64,000 nucleotides of DNA from Rhodobacter sp. 24-YEA-8 (GCF_900105075.1 NZ_FNSK01000001.1:1315001-1379000), one strand, 5' to 3'; counted from the stretch's first letter, positions 26,041 to 35,617 are shown. Program-made: numbers and translations. The notes: generated by a model not told the origin, from the letters alone.

Positions 26041-27861
26041 ATGGCACGCGCACCTCTTCTTCAGCTTTCGGGGATTTCGCTGACTTTCGGCGGCAATCCG
26101 GTATTCGATGATCTTTCGCTGACCGTTCAGCCGGGTGACCGGGTGGCGCTGGTCGGGCGCAATGGCACCGGAAAATCCACACTTATGAAGGTGATGGCCG
26201 GGATTGTTGAGGCAGACAAGGGCCAGGTCGTGGTGCCGTCTGGCGTCACTGTGGGGTATATGGAGCAGGATCCGGATCTGTCCGGCTTTGCGACACTGGG
26301 CGAGTTTGCCGCGTCGAAACTGCCCGAAGATGAGGCCTGGCGGCTGGCCACGGTGGCGGATGGGTTGAAATTCGACCCGGATGTGCCGGTGGCGACGGCG
26401 TCGGGCGGCGAGAAACGCCGGGCTGCCCTGGCGAAACTGCTGGCCGAGGCGCCGGAGCTTATGCTCCTCGACGAGCCGACCAACCACCTGGATATTCAGG
26501 CCATTGAATGGCTGGAAAACGAGCTGCGCGACACGCGGGCGGCTTTCGTGCTGATCAGCCATGACCGCGCGTTTCTGAAAGCGCTGACGCGCGCCACTTT
26601 GTGGATTGATCGCGGCGAAGTGAGGCGGCGCGAAGCAGGTTTCGACGGTTTCGAGGACTGGCGCGAGACTGTCTGGGCCGAGGAAGACGAGGCGCGCCAC
26701 AAGCTGGATCGCAAGATCAAGGCCGAGGCGAAATGGGCGGTCGAGGGGATCTCGGCCCGCCGCAAGCGCAACCAGGGCCGGGTCCGGGCGCTTGCCGCTT
26801 TGCGCGAGGAGCGGTCCTCGCAGATCCGACGCCAGGGAACGGCGGCGATGGCGCTGGAAAGCGGGCCGGTCTCGGGCAAGCGCGTGATCGAGGCGGTCGG
26901 ACTGACCAAGGGGTTCGGCGACAAGACGATCGTCAGGGATTTTGATCTGCGGGTGCAGCGCGGCGACCGGGTGGCTTTTGTCGGCCCGAACGGGGTCGGG
27001 AAGACCACGCTGCTGAAACTGCTGACCGGCGAGATCGCCCCCGATGCCGGAACGGTCACGCTTGGCACCAGCCTTGAGATCGCGGTGTTTGACCAGACGC
27101 GCTCGCGCCTTGATCCGGAGGCGAGCCTTTGGGAAAACCTGACCGGTGATCCGCTGATGGCGGTTTCCGGCGCTTCCGACCAGGTCATGGTGCGGGGGCA
27201 GCCGAAACATGTGGTCGGCTATCTGAAGGATTTTCTCTTTGATGAGGGGCAGGCGCGGGCGCCGGTGCGCTCATTGTCAGGCGGCGAGAAGGCGCGGCTT
27301 TTGCTGGCCAAAATCATGGCCTTACCGTCTAATCTTCTGATCCTGGACGAACCGACCAATGACCTTGATGTCGAAACGCTTGATCTGTTGCAGGATATCC
27401 TGGGCGAGTTTGACGGCACGGTGCTGCTGGTCAGCCATGACCGTGATTTCATTGACCGGGTGGCGACTGCGACCGTTGCGATGGAGGGGAATGGCCAGGT
27501 GACGGCCTATCCCGGCGGCTGGTCGGATTATGTGCAACAGCGTCCTGAACGGCAGGCACAACTGACCGCAGCACCAAAATCTGCCACGAAGGCCGTCGAG
27601 AAGGAAACCGCAACTGTATCAAGCGGTTCCGCCTTATCTTTCACAGAGAAAAAGCGACTCGCGGATCTGCCGTCGCAGCTGGAAAAGCTGGGGGCCGAGA
27701 TTGCCCGGCTGAGCGATCTTCTTGCCCAGGCCGATCTCTTTGAACGCGAGCCCGTCAAATTCCGCAAGGCCAGTGAGATGCTGGCCGAGCGGGAGGCGGC
27801 TCTGGCTGCGGCGGAAGAGGAATGGCTCGGCCTCGCGGAACGGGCCGAAGACCAGGGCTGA
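26041..27861 (+). CDS. uup: ABC-F family ATPase, Uup-like
   Basis: A soluble protein with two ATP-binding cassettes, no membrane part; ABC-F proteins act on the ribosome, and Uup has been tied to ribosome rescue and to transposon excision. The 606 residues show Walker A GRNGTGKST (about 39-47), signature SGGEKRRAAL and Walker B LMLLDEPTNHLD in the first half; then Walker A GPNGVGKTT (about 318-326), SGGEKARLLLA and LLILDEPTNDLD in the second. A basic ABC-F linker (RRKRNQGRVRAL) and a C-terminal coiled coil (about 535-606) separate Uup from EttA. The coiled coil favours Uup. Confidence 0.92.
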   Translation: MARAPLLQLSGISLTFGGNPVFDDLSLTVQPGDRVALVGRNGTGKSTLMKVMAGIVEADKGQVVVPSGVTVGYMEQDPDLSGFATLGEFAASKLPEDEAWRLATVADGLKFDPDVPVATASGGEKRRAALAKLLAEAPELMLLDEPTNHLDIQAIEWLENELRDTRAAFVLISHDRAFLKALTRATLWIDRGEVRRREAGFDGFEDWRETVWAEEDEARHKLDRKIKAEAKWAVEGISARRKRNQGRVRALAALREERSSQIRRQGTAAMALESGPVSGKRVIEAVGLTKGFGDKTIVRDFDLRVQRGDRVAFVGPNGVGKTTLLKLLTGEIAPDAGTVTLGTSLEIAVFDQTRSRLDPEASLWENLTGDPLMAVSGASDQVMVRGQPKHVVGYLKDFLFDEGQARAPVRSLSGGEKARLLLAKIMALPSNLLILDEPTNDLDVETLDLLQDILGEFDGTVLLVSHDRDFIDRVATATVAMEGNGQVTAYPGGWSDYVQQRPERQAQLTAAPKSATKAVEKETATVSSGSALSFTEKKRLADLPSQLEKLGAEIARLSDLLAQADLFEREPVKFRKASEMLAEREAALAAAEEEWLGLAERAEDQG

Positions 27862-28203
27862 ACGCGCCCTGATCTGCCCTGACAGGCTTTCCGCCCGGCA
27901 AGACGGGCGGGATTAAGCCGTTTGCCGATCTGGCCCAGGCAGTTTTTGGCCAGATTTGAACCGATCCGTTCACAATTGATCGCGCGCTGCTCACGCCATG
28001 GTGAGGTCGGGTTGCGCAGAGGCTCAAAGGCTCCGATGTCTGGGGCAGCACATCCCCGGCGGAGGCGGCTTCCGGTCACCGGATGGCGCCTGGCAAGTGA
28101 CGAGGGAACGGCCTTCCTGGTCCTCACCGATCAGCGAGGCGCCTTTCCTTTAAGGCACTGTCCGTAGCCCGACCGGGGGGATGCGGAACAAAGGAGTTAA
28201 CGA
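27862..28203. other. Intergenic region between uup and the outer-membrane protein gene
   Basis: About 340 bases. A hairpin with arms CCGCCCG/CGGGCGG at 27891-27910 (no T-run) may end uup. The rest is presumably the long leader and promoter region of the downstream outer-membrane protein; a strong ribosome site (AAGGAG) lies seven bases before that ATG. I found no credible gene here. Confidence 0.4.
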
Positions 28204-28812
28204 ATGAAACGTATCGCAGCGATCCTCGCTTTCAGTGCAGTGGCAGCCCCTGCTTTCGCCGGTGGCCCGGCCGTCGTGGTCGATGAACCGGTGGTGGTCG
28301 CCCCGGCTCCGGTCGTGATCTCGGCCCCGCAAGGCAACTGGGCAGGCTTCTATGGCGGTGCCAGCCTTGGCTATGGCAATTTCGACGGTGAAACATCCGG
28401 CGTGAAAGTGCTGGATGGCGACGGCGCAATCGGCGGCGTGCAGCTCGGCTATCGCTGGGACCTCGGCAATACCGTGATCGGTGTCGAAGGGGCTTTCGCG
28501 GGCTCGAACATCAAGGATGATGCGGTCGATGCCAAGCTGAAGAACAAAACCGACCTCAAGCTGCAGCTCGGCTATGACCTCGGCCAGTCGCTGATCTATG
28601 CGACCGCCGGTGCTTCCTGGGCCAAGGCCAGCATCGCTGGTACCAATTACTCGGATAATGGCTGGGTCGCCGGTCTCGGCTATGACTATGACCTCGGCAA
28701 TAACTGGGTCGTAGGTGCCGAATACCTCTACAACAAATACGACAATTTCGACAATTCCGGCGTCGATCTTGACGGCAGCACTTTCGCGATCCGGGCGAAC
28801 TACCGCTTCTGA
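28204..28812 (+). CDS. Outer-membrane beta-barrel protein (Omp25/porin-like fold)
   Basis: A 202-residue exported protein with a clear signal peptide (MKRIAAILAFSAVAAPAFA, cleavage near 19-20), a Pro/Val-rich linker (VVVDEPVVVAPAPVVIS), and then an eight-strand barrel pattern opening with NWAGFYGGASLGYGNF and closing on the terminal aromatic FAIRANYRF, the Phe recognised by the BAM machinery. Similar to small alphaproteobacterial OmpA-like or Omp25/RopB barrels. It has no peptidoglycan-binding domain. Single gene with its own strong ribosome site and terminator, so probably abundant. Confidence 0.9.
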   Translation: MKRIAAILAFSAVAAPAFAGGPAVVVDEPVVVAPAPVVISAPQGNWAGFYGGASLGYGNFDGETSGVKVLDGDGAIGGVQLGYRWDLGNTVIGVEGAFAGSNIKDDAVDAKLKNKTDLKLQLGYDLGQSLIYATAGASWAKASIAGTNYSDNGWVAGLGYDYDLGNNWVVGAEYLYNKYDNFDNSGVDLDGSTFAIRANYRF

Positions 28813-28838
28813 TCCGGAACTGATCCATCTGTAATACG

Positions 28839-28869
28839 GGCGCCGCCAGCCATTGGCGGCGCCTTTTTT
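28839..28869 (+). terminator. Rho-independent terminator after the barrel protein
   Basis: Nine-base perfect arms GGCGCCGCC and GGCGGCGCC with a seven-base loop, followed by six T, about 27 bases after the stop codon. Confidence 0.93.
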
Positions 28870-29126
28870 ATGCCGGGCCGCAACTCTGTGCGCAGGAAAG
28901 GTCTTGGCCTCGCCGCGCAGCCATGGCACAGAGCACCACGAAGACAAGAGTGAAACGGGGGCGCAGGGCCCCGAAGCGAAGGGGCCGGTCGAATGACAAG
29001 ATTGCGCATGACCTTCATCTGCTGCATTACCCGCTGATCCAGGATCGCGCGGGCGGCTTCGTCTTATCCCAGACAGAACCGGTAAGCCCCGCGCGGGGGA
29101 GAAGCATCGCGCGAGGAGCATAACGG
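28870..29126. other. Intergenic region before cysS
   Basis: No supported gene. A 66-codon plus-strand frame (ATG 28923) begins with a very basic stretch, MAQSTTKTRVKRGRRAPKRR, but lacks a ribosome site and is not recognised. The cysS ribosome site (GAGGAG) is at its right end. Confidence 0.35.
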
Positions 29127-30488
29127 GTGACCATCCGGCTGACCAATACGAAGACGCGTCGCAAGGAAGTGTTTGAGCCGATCAACAGCGATCGGGTGCA
29201 GATCTATGTCTGTGGCCCGACCGTCTATGACCGCGCCCATATCGGCAATGCCCGCCCGGTGGTTGTTTTTGACACGCTTTTCCGGCTGATGCGGCATGTT
29301 TATGGCGCTGATTCAGTGGTTTACGCGCGGAACTTCACGGATGTTGATGACAAGATCAACGCCCGCGCCGCCGAGACCGGCCGCCCTATCCGCGATATCA
29401 CCGATGAGACGATCCGCTGGTATCACGAGGATATGGATGCGCTTGGCGCGCTGCGCCCGACGCATGAGCCGCGCGCGACCGAATATATCGGCGCGATGAT
29501 CACGATGATCGAAGGGCTGATCGAAAGCGGCCATGCCTATGCAGCCGCAGGCCATGTGCTGTTCCGGGTGCGCAGCTACCAGGCTTACGGCGCGCTGTCG
29601 GGGCGTTCCGTCGATGATATGATCGCCGGCGCCCGGGTTGAGGTCGCACCTTATAAAGAAGACCCGATGGATTTCGTGCTCTGGAAGCCTTCGGACGAGG
29701 GTGTTCCGGGCTGGGACAGCCCCTGGGGTTACGGGCGGCCCGGCTGGCATATTGAATGCTCGGCAATGTCCTATGAATTGCTTGGCGAGAGTTTTGACAT
29801 TCATGGCGGCGGGCTCGACCTGCAATTCCCGCATCATGAGAATGAGATTGCGCAGAGCTGCTGCGCCCATCCGCATGGGTCTTTCGCACGGGTCTGGATG
29901 CATAATGAGATGCTCCAGGTCGAAGGCAAGAAAATGTCCAAATCCCTGGGCAATTTCTTCACCGTGCGCGATCTGCTGGACCAGGGCTATCCGGGTGAGG
30001 TGATCCGGATGGTCTATCTGGGCACCCATTACGGCAAGCCGATGGACTGGACGCATGAAAAGGCGGTCCAGGCCGAGGGAACCTTGCGCAAATGGCGCCA
30101 GCTGGTGGATGGCGTGCCGCCGGGCGAGCCTGCGCCGCGGGTGGTCGAGGCGCTTTCGGATGATCTGAACACCGCGGGCGCGATTGCAGTCTTGCATGAT
30201 CTGGCCCGCGAGGGCGATGCGGCGGCGCTGAAAGCCTCGGCCGGGATGCTGGGTCTTCTGGAGGATCACATGGGGTCCTGGACAGAGGCTGGCGTTGACC
30301 TCGCCCCCTGGGCGGCGCGGCTGGCATCCTTGCGCGAGGCGGCGATGCTGTCGAAAGAATTCGCGCCGGTTGATGCGATGAAAGCAAACCTGCTGGCGGC
30401 TGGCGTTGAGGTACGGATGTCGAAAGCGGGGGTCGAGCTGATGCCGGGACCTGGTTTCGATGCGGCAAAGCTGGAGGCGCTGGACTGA
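29127..30488 (+). CDS. cysS: Cysteinyl-tRNA synthetase
   Basis: Charges tRNA-Cys. The 453 residues (slightly short of E. coli's 461) hold the class I signatures: zinc-site Cys in YVCGPTVYD and adjacent HIGNARPVV (HIGH motif, about 36-39), [10 protein letters not shown] (zinc Cys, about 205-214), HHENEIAQS (zinc His/Glu) and [10 protein letters not shown] (KMSKS, about 271-275). Start is GTG 29127 with GAGGAG ten bases before. cimA begins 79 bases downstream and may be on the same transcript. Confidence 0.97.
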   Translation: MTIRLTNTKTRRKEVFEPINSDRVQIYVCGPTVYDRAHIGNARPVVVFDTLFRLMRHVYGADSVVYARNFTDVDDKINARAAETGRPIRDITDETIRWYHEDMDALGALRPTHEPRATEYIGAMITMIEGLIESGHAYAAAGHVLFRVRSYQAYGALSGRSVDDMIAGARVEVAPYKEDPMDFVLWKPSDEGVPGWDSPWGYGRPGWHIECSAMSYELLGESFDIHGGGLDLQFPHHENEIAQSCCAHPHGSFARVWMHNEMLQVEGKKMSKSLGNFFTVRDLLDQGYPGEVIRMVYLGTHYGKPMDWTHEKAVQAEGTLRKWRQLVDGVPPGEPAPRVVEALSDDLNTAGAIAVLHDLAREGDAAALKASAGMLGLLEDHMGSWTEAGVDLAPWAARLASLREAAMLSKEFAPVDAMKANLLAAGVEVRMSKAGVELMPGPGFDAAKLEALD

Positions 30489-30505
30489 TGGATGCGGCAG
30501 GCAGC

Positions 30506-30560
30506 GGGGGGCTTTCTGCCCCCCACACCCCCCGGGAATATTTGCGTCAGGAAGAAGGGG
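30506..30560 (+). repeat. Hairpin plus CCCGGGAATATTTGCG motif between cysS and cimA
   Basis: A GGGGGGC/GCCCCCC hairpin with five-base loop (30506-30524) is followed by CCCCGGGAATATTTGCGTC and AGGAAGAAGGGG, a close copy of the motif before uup. The purine-rich right end runs into the cimA ribosome site, so it may influence cimA translation or partial termination. Confidence 0.5.
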
Positions 30561-30567
30561 CGCCGGA

Positions 30568-32187
30568 ATGAAAGAGCGTCTTTATCTCTTTGATACCACT
30601 TTGCGCGACGGGCAGCAGACCCAGGGTGTGCAATTCTCGGCCGCAGAGAAAGTGGCGATTGCGCGGGCCCTGGACCGGCTCGGGGTGGATTACATCGAAG
30701 GCGGCTGGCCGGGCGCGAACCCGACCGACAGCGATTTCTTTCGCGAGGCGCCACAGACCCGCGCGGTGATGACCGCTTTTGGCATGACAAAGCGGGTCGG
30801 ACGGTCAGCCGAGAATGACGATGTGTTGGCGGCGGTGCTTGATGCGGAAACGCCTGCGGTCTGCCTGGTCGGGAAGACGCATGAATTTCATGTGACAACC
30901 GCGCTCGGCGTGACGCTGGAGGAAAACCTCGAGGCGATTTCGGCGTCCCTGCGCCATGTCGTGGCGAAGGGGCGTGAGGCCTTGTTCGATGCCGAGCATT
31001 TCTTCGATGGCTACCGTGCCAATCCCGGTTATGCGCTCGACTGTCTGCGCGCAGCCGAGGCGGCGGGCGCGCGCTGGATCGTGCTTTGCGACACCAATGG
31101 CGGCACGCTGCCGGGCGAGGTTGGTCGCGTGGTGCGCGAGGTGATCGCGGCCGGCATTCCGAGGGCAAGGCTTGGCATCCATTGCCATGATGATACTGGC
31201 AATGCGATCGCCAATTCGCTTGCGGCGGTCGAGGCGGGGTGTCGTCAGATCCAGGGCACACTTAATGGGTTGGGCGAGCGCTGCGGCAATGCCAATCTGG
31301 TGACGCTGATCCCGACCCTGAAGTTGAAAGCGCCCTTTGCGGACATACTTGAAACCGGGGTTTCCGATCAGGCTATGGCCGCGCTGGTAAAGACCAGCCG
31401 GATGCTTGACGACATCCTGAACCGGGTGCCATTGCGCTCGGCGCCCTATGTCGGGGCATCGGCCTTTGCCCATAAGGCGGGGCTGCATGCCAGTGCGATC
31501 CTCAAGGATCCCTCGACCTATGAACATATGGATCCCGGCCTTGTCGGCAATACCCGCCAGATCCCGATGTCGAACCAGGCCGGGCAGTCGAACCTGCGGG
31601 CGCAGCTGGCGCTTGCGGGGATCATGGTTGACCCGAAAGACCCGCGCCTTGCGCTGATCCTTGAAGAGGTGAAACGCCGCGAAGATCAGGGCTATGCCTA
31701 TGATGGCGCCCAGGCTTCGTTCGAGATGGTGGCGCGGCGCGAGCTGGGGCTGGCCGCGCATTTCTTCGAAGTGCTGCGCTACCGGGTGACGGTCGAGCGG
31801 CGCGATGAACCCGATGGCAGCCGCCGGACCCTCTCAGAAGCGGTGGTGGTTGTGGATGCCGGGGGCGAGCGGATGCTTTCGGTTTCGGAAAGCCAGGACG
31901 GGGCAGGGAATGACCGCGGCCCGGTCAATGCCTTGTGGAAAGCGCTGGCGAAAGATCTTGGCCCCTGGCAGGCACTGATCGGGGATATGCGGCTCGTGGA
32001 TTTCAAGGTTCGGATCACGCAGGGCGGCACAGAGGCCGTCACCCGCGTCATCATCGACAGCGAGGATGGCAAAGGGCGGCGCTGGTCGACGGTCGGCGTC
32101 TCGCCCAACATAGTCGACGCGTCATTCGAGGCGCTGCTCGATGCGGTGCGCTGGAAGCTGACCCGCGATACGGAGGCGGCGTCGTGA
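30568..32187 (+). CDS. cimA: (R)-citramalate synthase
   Basis: Condenses pyruvate with acetyl-CoA to citramalate, the threonine-independent entry to isoleucine. The 539 residues begin LYLFDTTLRDGQQTQGVQFS, with the HMGL-like TIM barrel (about 5-280), metal His pair in GIHCHDDTGNAIANS (about 207-221), GTLNGLGERCGNANL (about 230-244), and a C-terminal LeuA-type regulatory domain (about 400-530). The CimA-type length and the DTTLRDG[Q]Q start separate it from LeuA, although citramalate versus isopropylmalate or homocitrate specificity cannot be proven by reading. It ends inside the next gene's GTG start (GTGA overlap). Confidence 0.9.
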   Translation: MKERLYLFDTTLRDGQQTQGVQFSAAEKVAIARALDRLGVDYIEGGWPGANPTDSDFFREAPQTRAVMTAFGMTKRVGRSAENDDVLAAVLDAETPAVCLVGKTHEFHVTTALGVTLEENLEAISASLRHVVAKGREALFDAEHFFDGYRANPGYALDCLRAAEAAGARWIVLCDTNGGTLPGEVGRVVREVIAAGIPRARLGIHCHDDTGNAIANSLAAVEAGCRQIQGTLNGLGERCGNANLVTLIPTLKLKAPFADILETGVSDQAMAALVKTSRMLDDILNRVPLRSAPYVGASAFAHKAGLHASAILKDPSTYEHMDPGLVGNTRQIPMSNQAGQSNLRAQLALAGIMVDPKDPRLALILEEVKRREDQGYAYDGAQASFEMVARRELGLAAHFFEVLRYRVTVERRDEPDGSRRTLSEAVVVVDAGGERMLSVSESQDGAGNDRGPVNALWKALAKDLGPWQALIGDMRLVDFKVRITQGGTEAVTRVIIDSEDGKGRRWSTVGVSPNIVDASFEALLDAVRWKLTRDTEAAS

Positions 32188-32951
32188 GCCTTGACGCCTG
32201 TGCCGCGCTGGTTGCGCGTGGCGACCCCGACCGCTGGCAGGCGCTGATGGCGGCGCCGGTTCAGGCGCGGGCTGATCTCCTGCCGCTTTACGCGTTCAAT
32301 CTGGAACTCGCGCGTATCCCCTGGACCACGAAAGAGCCGATGATCGCCGAGATGCGGCTGCAATGGTGGCGCGAGGTGGTCGAGGCCGCGATTGCCGGAG
32401 AGCCCGCGCGCGCCCATGAAGTGGCAGGGCCGCTGAACGCGCTGATCCGCGAGAAATCTCTGCCCTTCGAGGCCTTTGACCAGATGATAGAAGCGCGTCG
32501 CCATGATGCCTGGGGCGGGGTCTTCACTTCGGAGACCGCCTTTTACGACTATCTGGGCGCGACCGGCGGCGGGCTGATGTGGCTTTCGGCGCTGGCGCTT
32601 GGGGCAGGGCCTGCGGCGGAGGAGGCAGTGCGGCTTTATGGCCGGGCCTCGGCGATGGCGGGCTATTTCCGCGCGGTGCCGGAACTGAGCGCGCGGGGCC
32701 GTCACCCCTTGCCCGAGGCCGTGCCCGAGGTGCTGGCGCGTGAGGGGCTCGAATGGCTGAAGGCCGCAAGGGCAGGGCGACGCAGCATCCCGCGTGCGGC
32801 ACGTGCGGCACTTTTGCCGGGCTGGCAGGCCGGGGCAATTCTGGCGCGCGCTTCGGCTGATCCGGAAGCAATAGCCGAGGGCCGGCTGACACTTGCGGAA
32901 TTCGGCCGGCGCGGCGGGCTGTTATGGCAGGCGCTCAGCGGGCGGTTCTGA
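32184..32951 (+). CDS. Squalene/phytoene synthase-fold protein, NDUFAF6-like
   Basis: Begins at GTG 32184, overlapping the cimA stop by four bases, with GGAGG seven bases upstream; the open frame to 31935 is antisense-free but lies within cimA and is not used. The 255 residues carry the isoprenoid-synthase helical fold (PLYAFNLELARIPW, EMRLQWWREVVEAAIAG) but the aspartate-rich DxxxD motifs needed to bind the diphosphate of geranylgeranyl-PP are not visible; the expected place reads MIEARRHDAW. It resembles NDUFAF6, a complex I assembly factor of the same fold. A carotenoid role is therefore unlikely (inference). Confidence 0.75.
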   Translation: MSLDACAALVARGDPDRWQALMAAPVQARADLLPLYAFNLELARIPWTTKEPMIAEMRLQWWREVVEAAIAGEPARAHEVAGPLNALIREKSLPFEAFDQMIEARRHDAWGGVFTSETAFYDYLGATGGGLMWLSALALGAGPAAEEAVRLYGRASAMAGYFRAVPELSARGRHPLPEAVPEVLAREGLEWLKAARAGRRSIPRAARAALLPGWQAGAILARASADPEAIAEGRLTLAEFGRRGGLLWQALSGRF

Positions 32952-34169
32952 TCACGCCTCTTTCGGGCGCAGCCAGAGCCAGATCAGCGCCCCGCCGGCC
33001 AGCACGAGGAAGGGCAGCATCGCAAGATTGACCATCTGCCAGCCGGTCTGGGGCGATCCCCCCGAGCAGTTCATCAGCCCGCCCGAGGAGAGCGACGCCA
33101 GCGTCACGCCCCCGAATACGACCAGATCATTCAGCCCCTGCAGGCGGCCACGCTCTTCCGGGCGCTGTGCGGCGGTCAGCATTGTGGTCGCGCCGATGAA
33201 GCCGAAATTCCAGCCAATACCCAGCAGGATCAGCGCGGCATAAAAATGCACAAGCTGGACACCGGTCATCGCGACCGCTCCGGCGCCCGCAAGGATCATC
33301 AGCCCGATGGCAATGATTTTCTCGACCCCGAAACGGGCGATCAGATGGCCGGTGAAGAAGCTCGGCAGATACATGGCCAGCACATGGGCCGAGACGATGT
33401 TCGAGGCATCGGATTTCTCAAAGCCGCAGCCCACCACGGCCAGTGGGGAAGAGGTCATGACGAGGTTCATCAGCGCGTAAGAGACCGTGGCGCAGATCAT
33501 CGCGACTGCGATCACGGGGGTGCGGATCAGCTCGCCCCGGCTGCGGCCCTGGCCGGTGTCGACACGTGCAACAGGGCGCGGGATTTTCAGCGCGAAGAAC
33601 AGGAAAAGGCCGATCAGGTTGATTGCGATAATGGCGAGATAGCTGCCGGTAAAGGTGATGACCAGCGCATCCGAGGTCGCGCGGAAGATCAGCGGTGCCA
33701 GCAACGCTGAAAGCAGCCCGCCCCCCATGACCCAGGAAATGGCGCGTGGGCGGAAGCTGTCTGATGCGGTATCCGCTGCGGCGAAGCGGTAGAAGCCCTG
33801 CGCGCTCATATAGGTGCCGGAAAAGAAGGCTCCGACGCAAAAGAGGGTGAAACTGCCCACCCACAGGCCCCAGGCGCCAAAGGCCCCGCCAAGCGCGCCG
33901 CCAAGCGCACCGAGGATAAACCCCGCCGCCCGCCCATAGCGCTGCATAAAGGCCGATATCGGCGTGGCGCTCAGCATCGAACCCAGCACGGTGAGCGTGA
34001 CCGGAAGCGTCGCCCAGCAGATATTCGAGGCAAGGCTCTGCCCCGCCAGCCCCGCCACGGTGAAGATCAACGGCATCTGTGCGCCCAGCATCGCCTGAGC
34101 GATGATCAGGATCACCACATTGCGCCTGGCCAGCGCGTCGGAAGCGGGAGAGGGATGAGTCGCGGTCAT
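32952..34169 (-). CDS. MFS transporter
   Basis: Inner-membrane carrier of 405 residues with 12 predicted helices (first helix VVILIIAQAMLGAQMPLIF; last near LAMLPFLVLAGGALIWLWL). It is shorter in loops than the one at 14622 and of a different subfamily: it has the PISAFMQRYGRAAGFILGA loop between helices 2 and 3 typical of drug/metabolite MFS. Substrate unknown. ATG 34169 is preferred to TTG 34205. It converges on the preceding squalene/phytoene-fold gene, with stops about one base apart. Confidence 0.85.
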   Translation of the reverse strand: MTATHPSPASDALARRNVVILIIAQAMLGAQMPLIFTVAGLAGQSLASNICWATLPVTLTVLGSMLSATPISAFMQRYGRAAGFILGALGGALGGAFGAWGLWVGSFTLFCVGAFFSGTYMSAQGFYRFAAADTASDSFRPRAISWVMGGGLLSALLAPLIFRATSDALVITFTGSYLAIIAINLIGLFLFFALKIPRPVARVDTGQGRSRGELIRTPVIAVAMICATVSYALMNLVMTSSPLAVVGCGFEKSDASNIVSAHVLAMYLPSFFTGHLIARFGVEKIIAIGLMILAGAGAVAMTGVQLVHFYAALILLGIGWNFGFIGATTMLTAAQRPEERGRLQGLNDLVVFGGVTLASLSSGGLMNCSGGSPQTGWQMVNLAMLPFLVLAGGALIWLWLRPKEA

Positions 34170-34272
34170 GGCGTGAGGTAAGAGCTTCCCGGGGGGCAGG
34201 GTCAAGGGGCCGACAGCGCCGTGGCACTGCGGCGGATTGCCATTGGCAGCGGCGCGTGATCAGGTTGCGCTT

Positions 34273-34908
34273 ATGACCACGCCCCGCATCATTCTGGGCG
34301 AGCCCTGTCTCGCCGAAGGGATCGACTGGCTCTCGCGCCTCGATCCGCGCTTTGCCCATGCCGCCGGGCTGACCGGGATGCCGCCCTTGCGGCTGCGCCA
34401 GGATGGGTTCGAAGCGCTGCTGGATGCGATCATCTCGCAGCAGGTTTCGGTCGCTTCGGCCACAGCGATTCGTGCGCGGATGGCGGCGGCGGGCTATCTC
34501 GATGAGAACCGCATTGACGCGGCCGGCGAAGAGGATCTGCGCGCGGCCGGGCTGTCGCGACAAAAGGCGCGCTATGCCAAAGCGCTGGCGGCGGCGCGGC
34601 TGGATTATGCGGGGCTCAGGCAGGCGCCGACCGATGCCGTGATCGCGCAGCTGGTGGCGCTGCCTGGGATCGGACGCTGGACCGCCGAGATCTATGCGAT
34701 GTTCGCGCTTGGCCATGCCGATGTCTTCGCGCCCGGTGATCTGGCCTTGCAGGAATCCGCACGCCGGCTGTTTGGCCTCGACGAACGCCCCTCCGAAAAG
34801 GACCTCCGCGCCATGTCACTTGCCTGGGCGCCCTGGAGATCGGTTGCGGCACGGCTTTTGTGGTCCTACTACCGGGTGGACAGGGGCCGTGAAGGGATTA
34901 TGGGATGA
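34273..34908 (+). CDS. DNA-3-methyladenine glycosylase, AlkA/HhH-GPD family
   Basis: Removes alkylated purines to start base-excision repair. The 211 residues include the segment ALLDAIISQQVSVASATAI (about 49-67), the helix-hairpin-helix LPGIGRWTAEIYAMFALG and, 10 residues on, the catalytic Asp in FAPGDLALQES. The N-terminal domain of E. coli AlkA is absent, giving the short HhH-GPD form common in alphaproteobacteria. ATG 34273 is chosen over 34237 because homology begins there. It overlaps the following esterase gene by four bases (ATGA). Confidence 0.88.
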   Translation: MTTPRIILGEPCLAEGIDWLSRLDPRFAHAAGLTGMPPLRLRQDGFEALLDAIISQQVSVASATAIRARMAAAGYLDENRIDAAGEEDLRAAGLSRQKARYAKALAAARLDYAGLRQAPTDAVIAQLVALPGIGRWTAEIYAMFALGHADVFAPGDLALQESARRLFGLDERPSEKDLRAMSLAWAPWRSVAARLLWSYYRVDRGREGIMG

Positions 34909-35564
34909 GAGAGCTGAAATTCGGACGCAAGGGTGCAGCGCAGGGTCGGGCGAAATCGCTGATCGTGTTCCTACATGGGTACGGCGCCGACGGAAATGAC
35001 CTTCTGGGCCTCGCCGATGCGCTGGCGCCGCATCTGCCGGATACGGCTTTTGCCGCGCCCGACGCGCCGGACCCCTGCGCCGGCACGCCCTTTGGCCGGC
35101 AGTGGTTCCCGATCCCATGGCTCGACGGCTCGTCCGAAGACGCGGCGCGCCAGGGGTTGCTTGCAGCGGCAGAAGACCTGAACGGCTTTCTGGATGCGAG
35201 GCTGAAGGACGAGGGGCTGGAGCCATCTGCGCTTGCGCTGATCGGGTTTTCACAAGGCGCGATGATGAGCCTGCATGTCGCCCCCCGCCGCAGCCTGCCA
35301 CTGGCGGGTATTGTCGCTATTTCCGGACGCTTGCTCGCGCCGGAATTGCTCGCAGCCGAGGCGAAGGTGAAGCCCCCGGTGCTGCTGATCCATGGCGATC
35401 AGGATCCGGTGGTCCCCTTCGAGGATATGTCCCTTGCAGGAGACGCGCTGGTCAGCGCCGGATTCGAGACCTATGCGCATGTGATGCAGGGAACCGGTCA
35501 CGGTATCGCGCCCGACGGCCTTGGCGCGGCGCTCGGCTTCCTGAAAGAACGCCTGCCGGGGTGA
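34905..35564 (+). CDS. Alpha/beta hydrolase, phospholipase/carboxylesterase family
   Basis: Serine hydrolase of 219 residues in the carboxylesterase/thioesterase branch (YpfH-like). The triad is visible: nucleophile in GFSQGAMMS (about 113-121), Asp in HGDQDPVVPF (about 164-173) and His in GTGHGIAPDG (about 196-205); VFLHGYGADGNDL near the start forms the oxyanion region. Substrate is probably a short-chain ester (inference). Translationally coupled to the glycosylase gene by an ATGA overlap, though no shared function is obvious. Confidence 0.88.
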   Translation: MRELKFGRKGAAQGRAKSLIVFLHGYGADGNDLLGLADALAPHLPDTAFAAPDAPDPCAGTPFGRQWFPIPWLDGSSEDAARQGLLAAAEDLNGFLDARLKDEGLEPSALALIGFSQGAMMSLHVAPRRSLPLAGIVAISGRLLAPELLAAEAKVKPPVLLIHGDQDPVVPFEDMSLAGDALVSAGFETYAHVMQGTGHGIAPDGLGAALGFLKERLPG

Positions 35565-35617
35565 TTTTCACTGGTCGGGCTGGGGGCGCTGCCCCCGTCC
35601 CGTTCCGGGACTCCCCC

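Noticed and set aside
28923..29123. Basic 66-codon frame before cysS
   Set aside because: No ribosome site, no recognisable family, and it ends at the cysS leader; reported only as intergenic.
32184..32951. Phytoene synthase for carotenoid synthesis
   Set aside because: Asp-rich catalytic motifs are not visible, and no other carotenoid genes are nearby.
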